Shown here piece by piece: positions 19,620-31,964 of a stretch of DNA of 64,000 nt. The stretch is taken from positions 385,148 to 449,147 of the forward strand of contig SMSO01000014.1 in the NCBI GenBank assembly GCA_004764695.1, read 5' to 3'. This DNA comes from Schizochytrium sp. TIO01 (Eukaryota > Sar > Bigyra > Thraustochytrida > Thraustochytriidae). A program made the translations under genes and the position numbers. Positions within the stretch are counted from its first letter, which is position 1. Each line of letters starts with the position of its first letter. The notes under the pieces are model-generated. The model saw only the letters and a list, made by a program, of their open reading frames with translations, searched no databases and was not told the origin of the DNA.

Positions 19620-22600
19620 ATGGCGGCGGGGAGGGCCTCTCTGCCTGCGGGGGGCGCCCCGCCGGCCGCCGCGCACGGCGTCACGCACCATGGGCCGCCT
19701 GGAACCACGCTTGTAAACGAGACTCACCTAAACACGACGCCCACGAACGTGTCTGACGACAATAACTGCACCAAGAGAAACCAGAACAAAGGCGGACACA
19801 TCTTCGGTGCCAACAGCAGTGTCAGGCTCGAAAGCGGTGGCGCAAACATCGCCAGAGAAAAATTCTACGACGACAAAATCGAAAGCCATCATGGTGACGC
19901 CCACAGGAATGCAATCAAATCCAGTGTTCGATCAAACTCCGACACTAACAAAAGTAATCATAACGAATCGGTCAACAGAAACTTTCCAGCTGACCCAGCA
20001 GCTCGCAATGTGATGAATAATGCAGAAACTCTCAGCGAGGGCTTTGAGAGAAATACGCAGCAGCAGGGAAGCTATGTGCACCCAGTTCCGCCATCGAGAT
20101 GGGCAACATCAACTCAGGAAAGCTTGAGTACAATTGGATCAAATGGAAATCATAGAGGAACACAGGGGGTTGCACAGGCACACCAAGCTGGTACTGCGGG
20201 AGCAAAGTCACAAGCTACCTCTTGGGCAACGCAAGGGGTCTCACAAAATTCGCCAACGCAAACGCAAACTAGAACGCCGACAGGGAATAGTGTGGCGAGA
20301 GAAACACAAACGCAAACAACGAGACGGGACGGCTCTTGGTCTGTGATGGGGGGCACTCTACCAGTAAATCCAACTTTACAAGGGCCTCCGCGAACACAGG
20401 CTCAATCTGCGACCCAAACTACATCATCACAACCACCCCCTCGACCCAAGGTGCTACAGCCAGCAACAAAGCAATCAGCAACACAAACCTCAGTACCAGC
20501 ACCAGCGCCACAGGTACCAGCATCACAGTCAACAATAGAACCAGCCCAAAGTGGAGCTTCAAAGAATTCTACAGCATCTATGAAACCACCAACACTACAA
20601 ATGCAGACAACACTAAGAAAGCTGGAAACCCCAGCACCTGCGATCCCATGTGCACAAGAAAGACCGCCACAGGCACAGCTACCAAAATCTCGAGATGTTA
20701 CTGAGGCAGCACCCTTCACGAAGGTATCTACAACGCCACATCAGTCAACGACGCAGAATCTGACGCAACCTATTTCATCGAGTTCATCAGGAAAACTGCC
20801 TGCAGCCCTATCATTCCAGCGTGAAGGTGTAAGAGTGCTGTCATCGAACTCATCAACGAAACTTTCTTCAGAATTAAGCACACCCAGCCAAGCCATGCAA
20901 ACGATGCGCTTCGCGAAATTAGAGCTTAACCATCGCGAAGCTTCGCCGCCGGCGGTGCCAGCCTGTACAAACCCTCCGCTACTCAAACCGCAAACGCAGT
21001 CCTCTCCAACAACAGCGCCAATCCAACCAGAGATTGTACCCAGCTCTTTACAAAACCCGTCACCAGCAATTCTGCCGCCATCCTCTAATGCATCTTCGTC
21101 ATTGGTCAAAGTACTGCCACAACACAATCAATCACGCGAGACGAAGCAGGGTACTGGTAATGTGGCTTATGGAAGGCCAACAAATCAAGCACCCTCATCT
21201 ATAATTAAGCAAATTAGGACACAAACTACAAGCCAGGCGTCTCATACGTCTGCGCAACCGAAGCCAGCAACTGCTGGTGAAAAGCAAACAGGAGCGCAAG
21301 ATCAGCGCCCCGGTTATGTTAGACAGGTCATGGACGCCTCTATGGAGGGCGCTTTGGCGTCCCATCAGTCGCCTGACGCAGCACCAAAATCACAACCAGT
21401 AATACCCTCTGCGCAGTCTGGTATTGCAAATTTGGAGAACCCAAAGCAATTTTTCAAAGACACATCTAGGGGTTCACAACATGTTGTGACGGTAAACTCA
21501 AACAATGCGATTAATGAAATAGACTCAGGAATAAGCCAACAACAACATCAACATCAACAGTACCAGGAGAACGGTATTAGCTCTAAGATGAGTTGGCATG
21601 ACACAGCTAAAATGAACTCCTCCGCGGAAAATACAATGACATTAAAGGGAGTACCTAGGCCATTTGGAATTGCTGATAACCAAAAAGGTACACAGAATGT
21701 ATCTCTCAACACAAAGACACCATCATCTGCACCTTCGCCTTCCCCGTCAGCTTCTCAGAATCATGTTCCTATTGTGGTTCATCAGCACCGCCCACCAACA
21801 GCACCCAATGTGGGCTCTAAACGTGATATATACCCTCCACGGATTAACCAAAATAGGCCGCCCACTGCACCAAGCGTCGCTGCAAAATCATCTGTGCTGC
21901 CTCCTGGAGTCAACGGACCTCTAGCAAGCTGTGTTACCGAGACTTTGATACGGCCTGAGTCTTCATCGTCAAACGCCTCGTCGTCCTCATCTTCATCTTC
22001 ATCTTCGTTTGCATCGGGTGCCCAACCCGTGCATTTGCACGTGTCAAAGATTCGCAGCAACAACAGCAAGTTGGTTAATGGATCGATAGGTAGTAGCTCG
22101 ACTAGCAGTGCTAAACCGCCTCTTCCATCAACTAGTTATGGACTACGAGGAATTCGAAAGCCCTCCCCATCGTTGGTCAATATGTCTTTGAACTCACAAA
22201 CTCAAAACGACTCTCCAACATCTTCATTATCCTTCTCCTCTTCTTCGCAATCCCCACACAGAGCGAATGGAAGGTTCGACTTCCCTTTGCAGAGCCAAGC
22301 ACTGCTAAGTACGCCCTCCACTGAATCGAATAGGGTTGAACCGCACGCAGAAGAGGCAGCGCCTGCCCACGCAAGTTCATTTCAGCAGAATAAAGCTCGT
22401 GGGGTGCCTCAACGCGGCCCTAGCCCAAACCTCGTGGAACGATGTACGAGCCCTGTAGTTTTGCCAAGGTCGGGATCTGGGGCACGTCCATCTTCTGCAT
22501 CGGGGCCATTTGCGAAGTTATCGGAACTTACTTCACACGATCCTCCTCGCCCAATGATACGGCGAGGAAGCATGAGTGGTCCTCCTGCGCCACTGCTTCT

Positions 22601-24210
22601 TCGTCACTCTGGGAGTACGGGCTCGAAATCTAGTACTCAAAATGTTCAGCAACGAGATCTTCATCCCGGGGTTTATACCCAGTATGTATCTAGTGAGGAT
22701 CCTGGTGGATTTGTGCCTAGTCGTGGGCCTTCACCCCGCAGCATTCCCTCCGCGGTAGAGATTCGACCCTCGCGAAGGCGAAGAGCGGAGTTGCTTCTTT
22801 TACAGCAGCAGGATGACAACGAGGAAAATGGGAAGAACCTTGATGAGCAATTTGTAGGGTGGCGCATTGAAGGCGATTCGGAAGGCGAGGCTGAGCCTGC
22901 CTTAGGTGAAGGTTTTGCACCGCGTGAAGAAAATCCATATAATGACCTCGCGCGTCGTTTATCCCATGAGGAAGCACCATCCACGGGCCGATGGACTCTT
23001 ATGTCACCTGGTTTCACAGGGTCCACAGCCTCTTCAGCAGCAGCCGAACAACGTCGCCTCACTATGGATTCAACAGACTCATACACAAACGACCTATTCC
23101 GGCTTCCTGATGAACAACTTTTTCTAGGTGGGGCTGAGTGGAACCCAAGGCGACGCTTGTCTGCTACATCAGCGACATCAGAAACTCATTCGCAGTCGAG
23201 AAGGGGATCTGTTGATTCGTATCCAGAAAACCGAGTTGGTCCTTTTGGGGCATTTGTTGCTAGACGTCCAAAGACCGGGAAGCTTCCACACAGGATTCTC
23301 TTCATCAGAAGATGAAGATGACCTTGGCGCGGGTTTTGCTCTGGACGAGGATGCTGGACTTTTATTGGATGAAGCTCTAGATGATGACTTATTTGACCCA
23401 ACCGACGAAGCAGAGTTTGCACATCCGCAAGATTTAGCAAAGTCGCGTTTTGATACTCTCAAAAGCTATATTGGTCAGCAGCTTCGTGATAAGGGCGTAA
23501 GTCATGCAAATGTGAGCGCAGAAAATTTTCTCGAAAGTGAGAGAAAACGCCTCGAGCACCGTCATGACATGACAGGTGAAGAAGTAGCAGCCGTAGCACT
23601 TTGTAAGCGCGCAGAAGCCAAAGCTGCAGCGCTTAAGGATTATGCTCACGAGCTAGAGGCCAAATTGGTATTAGCCCATGATTCCTCTATAAGACTAAAT
23701 GAAAGAGTGCAGGTGCTTGAGGTTCAACGCGTGCTTCTGGGTATGCTAGTAGGGATCACAGTTCCAGCGGTTGTTGGAGCAATCTTATCGCATCACTATG
23801 CTCTGCATGAACTAGAAGCAACGTGGCTTGTTATTGCAGCTTGGTTGCTAGGTCTTTACTTCCTTCTTTATGCTCTCTTTCGGCTTATGCAGCGGCTTCG
23901 AACCACGCTTGACGAAGCTGAACGAGAAGAAGATGAATCCAAAGTAATCAGAACATCCTCAAGCTCTAGTGTCAAAATACCTTATGATGCAAGCAGCCAT
24001 GATTTGCCCAATCTTTCTAAGCAAGCTAGCGCCAACTCCAAGGAGCGAGGCCTGCCAAGGACGTCATCCTCTCATTCTGGATTCACTGTAAACTCTGCCC
24101 CAATTCAAAGGCTAAATTATTCTCACGATCAGGAGTCACGCTCTGTGCAACCACGCGTGACACGGCGCCGGCGTCGACCGCGTGCCCCCAGTCAAGAAAT
24201 TGTTGTATAG
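19620..24210 (+). CDS. Ser/Thr/Gln/Pro-rich protein with C-terminal coiled coil and two TM segments (frame change near 23.24 kb)
   Basis: The first ATG in the main frame is 19620 (MAAGRASLPAGG). That frame runs to a stop at 23315. The continuing frame, shifted by +1, is open to 24210. A GT at 23239 with an AG at 23293 (55 nt) or 23308 (70 nt) restores the frame; the 55-nt version gives about 1,511 residues. The first 1,000 residues are low complexity (Gln, Thr, Ser, Pro) with repeated TQT and TAP motifs. The last 300 residues contain an acidic stretch, a helical coiled coil (ERKRLEHRHD...KAAALKDYAHELEAKL), then two hydrophobic segments (about 23737-23800 and 23826-23885) and a basic tail (TRRRRRPRAP). 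Topology suggests a tail-anchored protein with a long cytosolic region. Family unknown. A real frameshift or an assembly error is the alternative. Confidence 0.7.
23239..23293 (+). other. Candidate intron (55 nt; alternative 3' end 23308)
   Basis: GTCCTT...CACACAG, phase 1, joins ENRVG to FSSSEDEDD. The alternative acceptor TTCTCTTCATCAG at 23308 gives 70 nt, also frame-compatible. The donor is weak, so this is a model, not a certainty. Confidence 0.4.
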
Positions 24211-25760
24211 AAAACTATTTAGATGTGCCACTCAACCTTTAATGAGTTTATAGTACTGTATATGGTGTATAGTTTTTTCTACTGAAATAAGGAATGCCCT
24301 TGCCAAGAGCTGTGACGGTGAAATCTTGGTGGTCTTCAATGGAGACCGGCGATATCTGATTTGGTAATCACGGCTATAGAATACGTGCTTTTCTGACTTT
24401 TGATTGCAAGTTGAAGTAAATAGCTAACCAACCAATATTTGCTAAAGTACGAGATGATTGTGTTTATAGTGATTGGTGACAACAACTAAGACTTCGAGGC
24501 AAAATAGCCTTTTTGGCATAGCCTCCCCATAACACCCCCTACGCCGTACAACGAGAGAAGAAAAAGAGGAAGAAGAAGAAGAAGAAGAAGAACGAAAAAA
24601 AAAACAAAAAAAAACTCATGGTGGATAATATATTTTGAGTAATATCCGAATATGATGAAAACTATTGTGTACATTGCTTGACCATATTGATATGCATAAC
24701 AGTCCACATATACATGCTACAGTAAATCATCGCTCATCTTAAAGCTTAAACATTTAACTTAATGTTTTTGCTTTGTTGATGCCTCAGATGACTTGCTCGA
24801 TACGATCCAAGTGACCAAAACGGATCAATAGGTGCCCAGTTTCCCACGCTATTTTTTCTTCTTTCTTTATACGTGACTTCGTAAAAGATTGAGGAAAAAA
24901 CAAAAGTCCATGTCAAATAGTACTCTTCGTGGCCCCTTTCTAATTTAACCAAGCCCTACTTACGTGAAGTTGTTGAGCGCTGTTAATACCAACCATCTGC
25001 TTCCCCTCCACCCCTCCCTTGGTCACAATAGGAAAGGCTATCCAAGCCTGTTCTGGGGAAGCAAAGCACCGTACCATTACATTATAAAGAGTGTATTCAT
25101 CCCTAAATTCCGTAGGGGTAAACGAGATGGCTGTGTTGTACACATAGCTGCATGCTTAGGGGTTTAGGCAATTAAAAAAAAATGATGAGTCTATTTAGTG
25201 CACCAGGTCACTGTCCTTCTCTACGTTTCATTAGAATAACATTTATTTACATGCGTTAGATACGAGTGTAGAGCATGCTTTGGTGAGTTTCCGACGATCT
25301 TGTAATGCAGAGGTATACTCGAATACATAAGCTAAACACTAGCAGAATTCCTTGACCAACCCACATCTAGCCAGTACCTGACCTTAATTTGACATTTTCC
25401 CGTTCACCTTTCAAAGAAATCATTCCGGCTGACCAATAGAGACTGACTTGAAGTATAAAAACTTTGGAAATTGACTTGACCAGGCACATACTTTATGCAC
25501 GAAAAACGTGCTTCATTCCTTTTCACAGGTTGGTGAGCCTCTTTGCGACTGCATGTTTTCACATGTACTCTCATAACTTCATCTAAACAACAAAAGGAAA
25601 AGAAAAGTCATTCGCAGGCTTGGGTAGATTTCAACAAATACCAAACCTCATTCACACGAAAATCGCACGAAGAATCTGATCCGTCGTGGTCCAAAGAAAC
25701 TACTTCTCGAGAATTTATCTTTAAAGAGATTCGATTGAGTTTTCTTTCGTCAGAAAGAGA
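24211..25760. other. Intergenic
   Basis: 1.55 kb without a supported gene. It contains a GAA/A-rich purine tract (24560-24612). Short frames at 24940-25160 on both strands look like chance. Confidence 0.5.
24567..24592. repeat. AGA/GAA trinucleotide tract
   Basis: About 8 AGA repeats within a longer purine-only stretch running into two A runs at 24594-24613. Confidence 0.85.
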
Positions 25761-26525
25761 ATGGCAACTTTTCCAGGCCTTCGCGAAAGATCGATGATGT
25801 GCGGAGCTCAGCCTGTAACTATGAGTAAAACGAATGAAGATATCAACAACGTTGGGCCAGAGACCTCCAGCATAGACAAGCCTCGGTCACGCGAACGCTT
25901 TGAGACAGAGCAGATACTGTCTAATTCATTTCTCAAAGTTCAAGAAAAGGCGGCGACCCTAGAAAGCACCATGAGTAATTGTCATCACTGGAAGCATGAC
26001 ATGCAAGAAAAGATCGAGTGCATAGTGGCATCAATCCAAAACTACGCCGCAAGACCTGAACTTGGCAACCGAAAATCAGCATCAAGGACCTGTACCTTCC
26101 ACACTGATGTCATTGAACTTTCCAGTAAGGTTTCCAAATTAGAACATGAAAAGCGTGCAGAGCTGGAAGATATTCGAAGCCTCAAATTGCAGCTGGTTGC
26201 TCTTCAAAGTGATCTGGCGACTTCCTCTTGTGATGCAAAGATCGACCAGAGCCTAGATGCGTATGAAGCACTATCGATGCACGCCCACAAAGACGAAAAG
26301 CCTCAGCTCGAAACCTTGTTGGAAAACATGCAGCGAAGAATTAATTTCTTACAAAAAGAAAGGGCTATGCTTGTCAACAAAATCCAAGAGTTTACGGACA
26401 TTGATATACGGTACGTACTTCACCTCCGAGCCAATCGAGTGCCGCACCTAGGAGCTCGCCTTTTCGAGGACTCTATGAAGACCCACCGAGCAAAAATCCT
26501 AGAACAAAGTAGCTTTAAACTCTAA
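25761..26525 (+). CDS. Coiled-coil protein, unknown function
   Basis: 254 residues from ATG 25761. Residues 45-80 and 120-215 have heptad-like patterns (VIELSSKVSKLEHEKRAELE; LETLLENMQRRINFLQKERA), so the protein is mostly helical. No signal peptide, membrane segment or recognised domain. An overlapping frame upstream (25543-25797) has no ATG and is probably leader sequence. Confidence 0.6.
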   Translation: MATFPGLRERSMMCGAQPVTMSKTNEDINNVGPETSSIDKPRSRERFETEQILSNSFLKVQEKAATLESTMSNCHHWKHDMQEKIECIVASIQNYAARPELGNRKSASRTCTFHTDVIELSSKVSKLEHEKRAELEDIRSLKLQLVALQSDLATSSCDAKIDQSLDAYEALSMHAHKDEKPQLETLLENMQRRINFLQKERAMLVNKIQEFTDIDIRYVLHLRANRVPHLGARLFEDSMKTHRAKILEQSSFKL

Positions 26526-26801
26526 AATTACCATTTCTTATCATTTTGAAGTTTCTAGCAGGTATATTCAAGAATATTTTTTTGTTTTTTTTTAAAGAAA
26601 ATGCTCGAAATGAAACAAAGACACCTGTAGAAGCTTTTTGAGTAAATACATCATTCCAGGAGACCATGTCTCCAATGCTCTGTTAAAATCATTGGAGAGG
26701 ATTAAAACAGCCCCATTCTACAACGATAAAATTAAATCATTTTACGCGAACCAGCAAATATATCGAGATCTTCGGCACACCACAACTACATAACTTTTAA
26801 A

Positions 26802-27056
26802 ATGGACGACTTTTCCAGGCCGTTGAGTTGCATCCCATGCCTTGCAGAGAATCCCTCTAATGATTCTCGCAAGTTTTTTAAAGACTTCTTCCTGGCCGGG
26901 TGTTTAGTGGATCTATTCATCTCGAAATCGATTCAATTTGAAGTCAAACTCAAAACCTGGGCAAGAGTTGTTATTTTGGATACCGCTCAGAACGGACGCA
27001 AAGGCTTAAAGAGGAGACACACATTTGATAGAAATGATCAAATTCTTTTTGAATGA
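26802..27056 (+). CDS. Possible small protein (84 aa)
   Basis: ATG 26802 in good context (AAAATGGAC), 84 residues with a central hydrophobic segment (FFKDFFLAGCLVDLFI). No relative recognised. Could be a chance frame or an exon. It lies in 26526-27467, which otherwise holds nothing I can support. Confidence 0.25.
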   Translation: MDDFSRPLSCIPCLAENPSNDSRKFFKDFFLAGCLVDLFISKSIQFEVKLKTWARVVILDTAQNGRKGLKRRHTFDRNDQILFE

Positions 27057-27467
27057 ATTTGATTAGTCTCCTATCCCAGCCTGCGACCGTGATCGAAAAC
27101 TTCACTCAACCGAGTGACAAGAAAAAGAAAACGCATTGACAGACAGAAAACATGTCCCATTGCATTTACAACAGCCTCTCAATCTCATGATTCTGCAATC
27201 TGATACATATTATTGGACTTGGCATGTCGCTGCAAGATTTCTAGACTCCCTACGTAAACTTTGAGATTGTATATTCTCTTAGTACACAAGAGGGATAGGC
27301 GAAAAGGCAGAGACAAGAAGTAGCCATTCAACAAAACACGGTTTTGTGTTGCGATTGGCAGACATTATCAATAGTTATTCTGATAAAGAGGTAGAGAAGG
27401 AAGTGATTACTTCGTTTGCAAGGCACAAAAGAAAATTGTTGCGTCCTTATTACCTAACATAAAGCAC

Positions 27468-28376
27468 TTAGGCAATCTCAAGCTTGCCGGACTTGGGGGC
27501 AGTGTAGGTGATGTCGAGACCATCACGGCGAATGATGGAGTCGGCGACCTCCTGGAGCTCGGCGCGCTCGGCCTCAGTGAACTCGATGTCGGAGCCAGCC
27601 TTGGCCTTGAGGTTGGCCTGGAAGTCCTTGAAGTGCTTGAGGTAGAGCTCAGAGACGGTGGCGTCCTTCTTGGCGGTGGCCGGGCTGGAGAGGGCAGCAA
27701 TGGCGGCGTCGATGGCGGTGGTCTTGAGCTTCTTGGCGTCAGAGCCAGTGTAGGCGCCCTTGACGGCAGCGGTGGCACCGGTAACAAGGGTGTTGCGGAG
27801 CTCCTCGCTGAGCTTCTCCTCGGCAAGAACAAGGTTGTCGAGCTTCTTGATCATGTCGTTGCGGATCTCACGCTTAAGACGGTTCTCAGCGCTGGACACG
27901 ATGTGCTTGACGACCTCCTGCTGGGTGTCGAAGAGGCCCTTGATGTCGTCGTAGATGGAGAGCTGGCTCTTGTGGGCCTCGAGGGCGGTCTTGACGGCGT
28001 CGATCTCGGCAGACTCGAGCTTGGCAGTCTCGGTCTTGATGGAGTTCTTCATCTCGTCGAGCATCTCGGCGATGAGGGGGCCACCACGGGAGTAGATGGT
28101 ACCGCAGAAGATCACCCAGAGGGCGAGGATCTGGGACTCACCATCGATGTGGTAAAGACCAGAGAGGGTGGCAAGGGTGAAGCCACCAATGGTGAGGGGC
28201 ACGAAGCGGGTGGGGTCATCGAGCTTGTACTTCTCGACGAGAGAAGGGGGGAGAGGGGCCTCCTTGTCCTCAGTGGGGCGGGAGCCGTGAAGGTTGCGGA
28301 TGCCGGCAACCTGGGTGCTCTGGGGGAGAGCGCGGCTCAGGGGCCGGGCAGTCTTTGCTGCGAATGTGCGAAGCAT
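27468..28376 (-). CDS. ATP4: Mitochondrial ATP synthase F0 subunit b
   Basis: 302 residues from ATG 28376. Residues 1-35 form a basic mitochondrial targeting peptide (MLRTFAAKTARPLSRALP). Residues about 55-105 contain two hydrophobic segments (PLTIGGFTLATLSGLY; ILALWVIFCGTIYSRGGPLI), followed by a long charged helix typical of the peripheral stalk. This is the layout of the ATP4/ATP5PB family, whose product is the stator arm linking the membrane a-subunit to F1. Codons are strongly biased to C or G at the third position (GAG, AAG, GTC, CTC), unlike neighbouring genes, as expected of a highly expressed gene. That bias also creates a long antisense open frame. Confidence 0.88.
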   Translation of the reverse strand: MLRTFAAKTARPLSRALPQSTQVAGIRNLHGSRPTEDKEAPLPPSLVEKYKLDDPTRFVPLTIGGFTLATLSGLYHIDGESQILALWVIFCGTIYSRGGPLIAEMLDEMKNSIKTETAKLESAEIDAVKTALEAHKSQLSIYDDIKGLFDTQQEVVKHIVSSAENRLKREIRNDMIKKLDNLVLAEEKLSEELRNTLVTGATAAVKGAYTGSDAKKLKTTAIDAAIAALSSPATAKKDATVSELYLKHFKDFQANLKAKAGSDIEFTEAERAELQEVADSIIRRDGLDITYTAPKSGKLEIA

Positions 28377-31300
28377 GATTTAGTCGTCACGAACGTAAGC
28401 CCCGTCCAAAGGTTTCTGTATAGTTATAAAAAAGGTATAGATGTAAAAGCGCCACCAAATTTCAAATAATACACACCCATCGACATATGGACGGACACGT
28501 AATAAACCAGTCACCAAAGCAAGTATCAAAATACAAAGGTTAGTCTTCTCGTGTTCTTCCATCTCAATTACAAAAGCATCGCCGCACGGGATACGGTACT
28601 GCTTCTACTCTCATGCCTCTCAATACAAGTGTACAAGCCTTGAAAAAGTTTCGTCTATATATCATTTAACCACCAAAGGAAAATGACGGGCTCTTTGCAT
28701 CGAATCTAATGAAAGCTCATTATTCATCTGGCCTTATCAATAGAGCATATGCATCAACCCAAACGATTCCAGCCACAACAATCTTTCGCAGTTGTTGCTC
28801 CACCCAGCAATATAAATACTGATGGCATGAAGTCAGACAGTCACTACTTATCAAAAAGCAGCGTAACCGCGAAAAAAATCCTGGCCTCAAGGCGTTCCAC
28901 CACACCTCCAAAAAGCAGGCATCCTCATCGCCATGACTGCCCTCTGCACTTCAGATGTCCTGGATGACCTCCTCTCCCGCGCTTCTGCAATGTGCTTTCG
29001 ACCACATTCCAATACACGTCATTCCATACTTTCTCCTAAATATTATATCTATATTTCCTATGTGTAGTAATACACATCATATACATACAATAAGGAGGCG
29101 AAAGTTAACGAAGACGCGCGCCATGCAGCCCTGAGCAGGAACCTGGTACCCAAAGAAAGCGTCTTCGAGACGTCTAGATACCCTTTGACGAAGCCCGGTG
29201 CTCTTATCTCCTCACCAGGAGTTGAGAAGAGGGCAACATGGAGCGAAATTGTGCGAGAAGGCCAGCGCATGCAGGCGATTATAACATGCATCCAGCGCAT
29301 GGGGCCTGAAGACGGGTCCAGGAGGTCCTGCAGAGGGTAGAAGTGAAGGGTGGAGGGGCAGGAGGGCGGCAGGCAGGGCCCCGCGGCCTCCGCGAAGCGG
29401 CATCCTCGCTCGCGCGCACTCACCTACGCAAGCAGCTCGATACAGATTGACTGCTTCGCAGCCGCAAACCTCGCAGCTTGCACCACTGCCACTAAACTTT
29501 TCAGTGTTGCTCCCTCCCATTGCTACATACACTCTTCCTCTCGGTATCTCTTAATATCAATGCTTTTCTCCGATTTATTCCTCTTTGTCAGCTAAATTAA
29601 AGTCTTATTGCAGGCAGTGCTCATATCACAGCACACTGTGAAAACCTCCTCACATAGTGTGAAAGATTTTGCAGTGACGGAAAAATATGGGTAAGATAGG
29701 GCGAAGGCTATTGAGCGGGCGAAGAGCGCGCAGTGGAGAGCGGGGCAGAAATCTTGTTCTTCTCGATTAAAAGAACGCCATGGGTTCAAGAGAACATACC
29801 TCCATAGGATTGACTAGTGGTTAGCTATGCTACTACCATTACTGCGCAGTAATTGTAGCAAGGACACCTTCTGATCTGATGTAGCTGAGAAAGGTACTTG
29901 GACATACCCTAAGCTGGCTGTCTGTGCGAAGTGGAGTGGCCCGCTTTCAATAAAAGCGACCAAGCATCGCGTTAAATGGGTAGGAACCTACCTCATTGAT
30001 CAATCAAATAGAGCAAATCATTCTGATAACACAACAACCTGAAACAAAATCAAAGCAAGGTGAAAACTTTGTTTTCTAGTAAAGTGAAGTTCCTACACTT
30101 TGCAAATACCTAGGTTCTGCTATGGTAGTCTCAGGTCAGTGATAATGGAAGCGAATATCCATGCGATCTTGAGTTCCTGCACAGCGTGCAGTGTACCTGA
30201 AGCTTGGTGCAATGGTTTCTGGACACAGTAGCAGCATATGCTAGATTCTTCACACAGAAGGTACCTACCCTTTTCAAGCCAAACTTTGGTCATGATAGAC
30301 GATAGCAAAAGGACTAAACATGAAACGACCCCGTGCTAGTCAAGATTTTCATTGCAACCGAGGAGAAGTACTCAGCAGACGTGTGCTTCGAGGTCATTAT
30401 TTTGACACTATTGTCAGACCTGCTAAAGATATGAACGCTTAGCTATTGTGAAACGTCTATCTCAGCGGAGGGGCATTTTCTATCCAAGAAGAAAATCGCC
30501 TTCTCTGGTTATGAAACCCGTCCAGCAACGAAGTTCTGCTTCTTGCATTATAGATCGTCGACCGGTGTTTGGTCAAAACTCACTTTCTGTTCGTGATTTT
30601 AAGGTGTTGTGACATATGAAAATTGCTCGATCCTCGAATGAATCACATCAAGTGATGCACTTTTTGATGTAGGTTTAACTGTAAATGAAATCCGTCGAAC
30701 ATAAAACGCAACTGTTGTTTAACCACTTCATAGAAAAGAAGAGCTTGCGAAAGCTTAGGTTAACATTAAGAGAGCATGCTGCGCTTGGCCACCGCCACTG
30801 ACACGCTGGGAACCGTTTAATCTGCGAAGAAGAGTATTGGGATTTCACTCTTAAGATTATCAAACCATGTCTGCTGAACCCTTCAATTACACACGATCCC
30901 ATCGGTATTCTTTTGTGCTTTGTAAAGTTTCAAATCAACAGTGTTAATAATAAATCGACTCATCATGCATTGGGTAGGATTGACATTCTCGTTCAAGGAA
31001 ATCATAAAATGGTCTAGCAATACGAAGAAGGCCTTCTACTATATATTCCACCAAAAGATGCCATCTTCTTCCTCCAGTATCTAGATATCTGACTCTGACA
31101 ACTGCAACCTGAGCTAAGATTATCATCACGCAGACAGATCTTCTGAACAGTATCCTCTCCACAATCCATCCTTTAGAGTCTTTTCTTGAGCAAGTTTGAC
31201 TTGAAGTTCTTCGCTCATTCGATCCCACTCCTACCTACGTTCAAACTCATTGATGTGCTCCCCTTGTTCCCCCATATTAACTTGCTTGCCTTTTCGCAAA

Positions 31301-31964
31301 TGCGCTGTCTTCTTTTCTCCTAGTTGTTCTAATGGCGTTCTGCTGTTCTTTCTTTAGAATTGAGTTCCTTCAAAGTTCTTTCTTTCTTTGGCTTGTGAGT
31401 ATCTCGTACTTAGCAGTTACTCAGCAGTAATTAAGGGGATTTTGATTTGAAAGTTATTTTTTGAAAATGACTAATTTAAATTCGTCGATTGATTGAGATC
31501 AATTGTTTGTCATTCCCGTTATTGACGCGGACTCGCTATCGCCGCGTGACTCCGGCCCCGTCGTGCCGCGAGGGCTAGGGTTCGCCGGATCGATACTAAA
31601 GGCTGAAACGCCGCGTCCGGGGCGGAGCCAGCGGATCTCTGCGTCTGGCGAGAGGGATCCCGCGTGAGACTCGGGCTCGAGGCTGTTAGAGAGTAAGAAG
31701 TGATTGATTAGGTGGGCTTTTCTCTTCTGTTCGGACTTCTATAACACATCAGATAGAAAAGCAAGCAACCGCAACCGCATTTTTACTCTGGCAAATATCC
31801 TCTTTATCTACAGCTGCTGCTGCTGCTGCTGCTGCTGCTACTACTGTTGCTGCTTTGTGTAATTTAAGGCGTCAAAGAGTACAGATTTCTTGTTGCACCT
31901 TGTCGTTGTTTTGGGGCAAGATCTTGATAAAGTTGGGACTTGAATCGCGTAAATAGACGTCAAG
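28377..31964. other. Gene-poor gap (3.6 kb)
   Basis: No supported gene. A short GC-biased frame at 28933-29067 (44 aa, starting MTALCTSDVLDDLLSRASAM) could be an exon with host codon bias but lacks support. 29070-29470 is GC-rich. 31500-31680 is also GC-rich and precedes the next gene. The long leader of that gene carries a GCT repeat (31813-31854). Confidence 0.5.
31813..31854 (+). repeat. GCT trinucleotide repeat
   Basis: Nine perfect GCT units (31813-31839), then degenerate copies to 31854, about 110 bases upstream of ATG 31965, so probably in the 5' leader or promoter. Confidence 0.85.

Noticed and set aside
23239-23263. 25-nt ultra-short intron in the low-complexity protein gene
   Set aside because: Phase fits, but 55-70 nt alternatives are closer to the 59-84 nt introns seen elsewhere.
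27633-28469. 278-codon plus-strand frame antisense to ATP synthase subunit b
   Set aside because: Its Gly/Leu/Val-rich, repetitive peptide is what C/G-ending codons on the opposite strand produce, and the minus frame has a clear family match.
29058-29532. Minus-strand frames of 106-121 aa in the 28-32 kb gap
   Set aside because: Overlapping frames in several phases in a GC-rich patch, no domain, no plausible start context.
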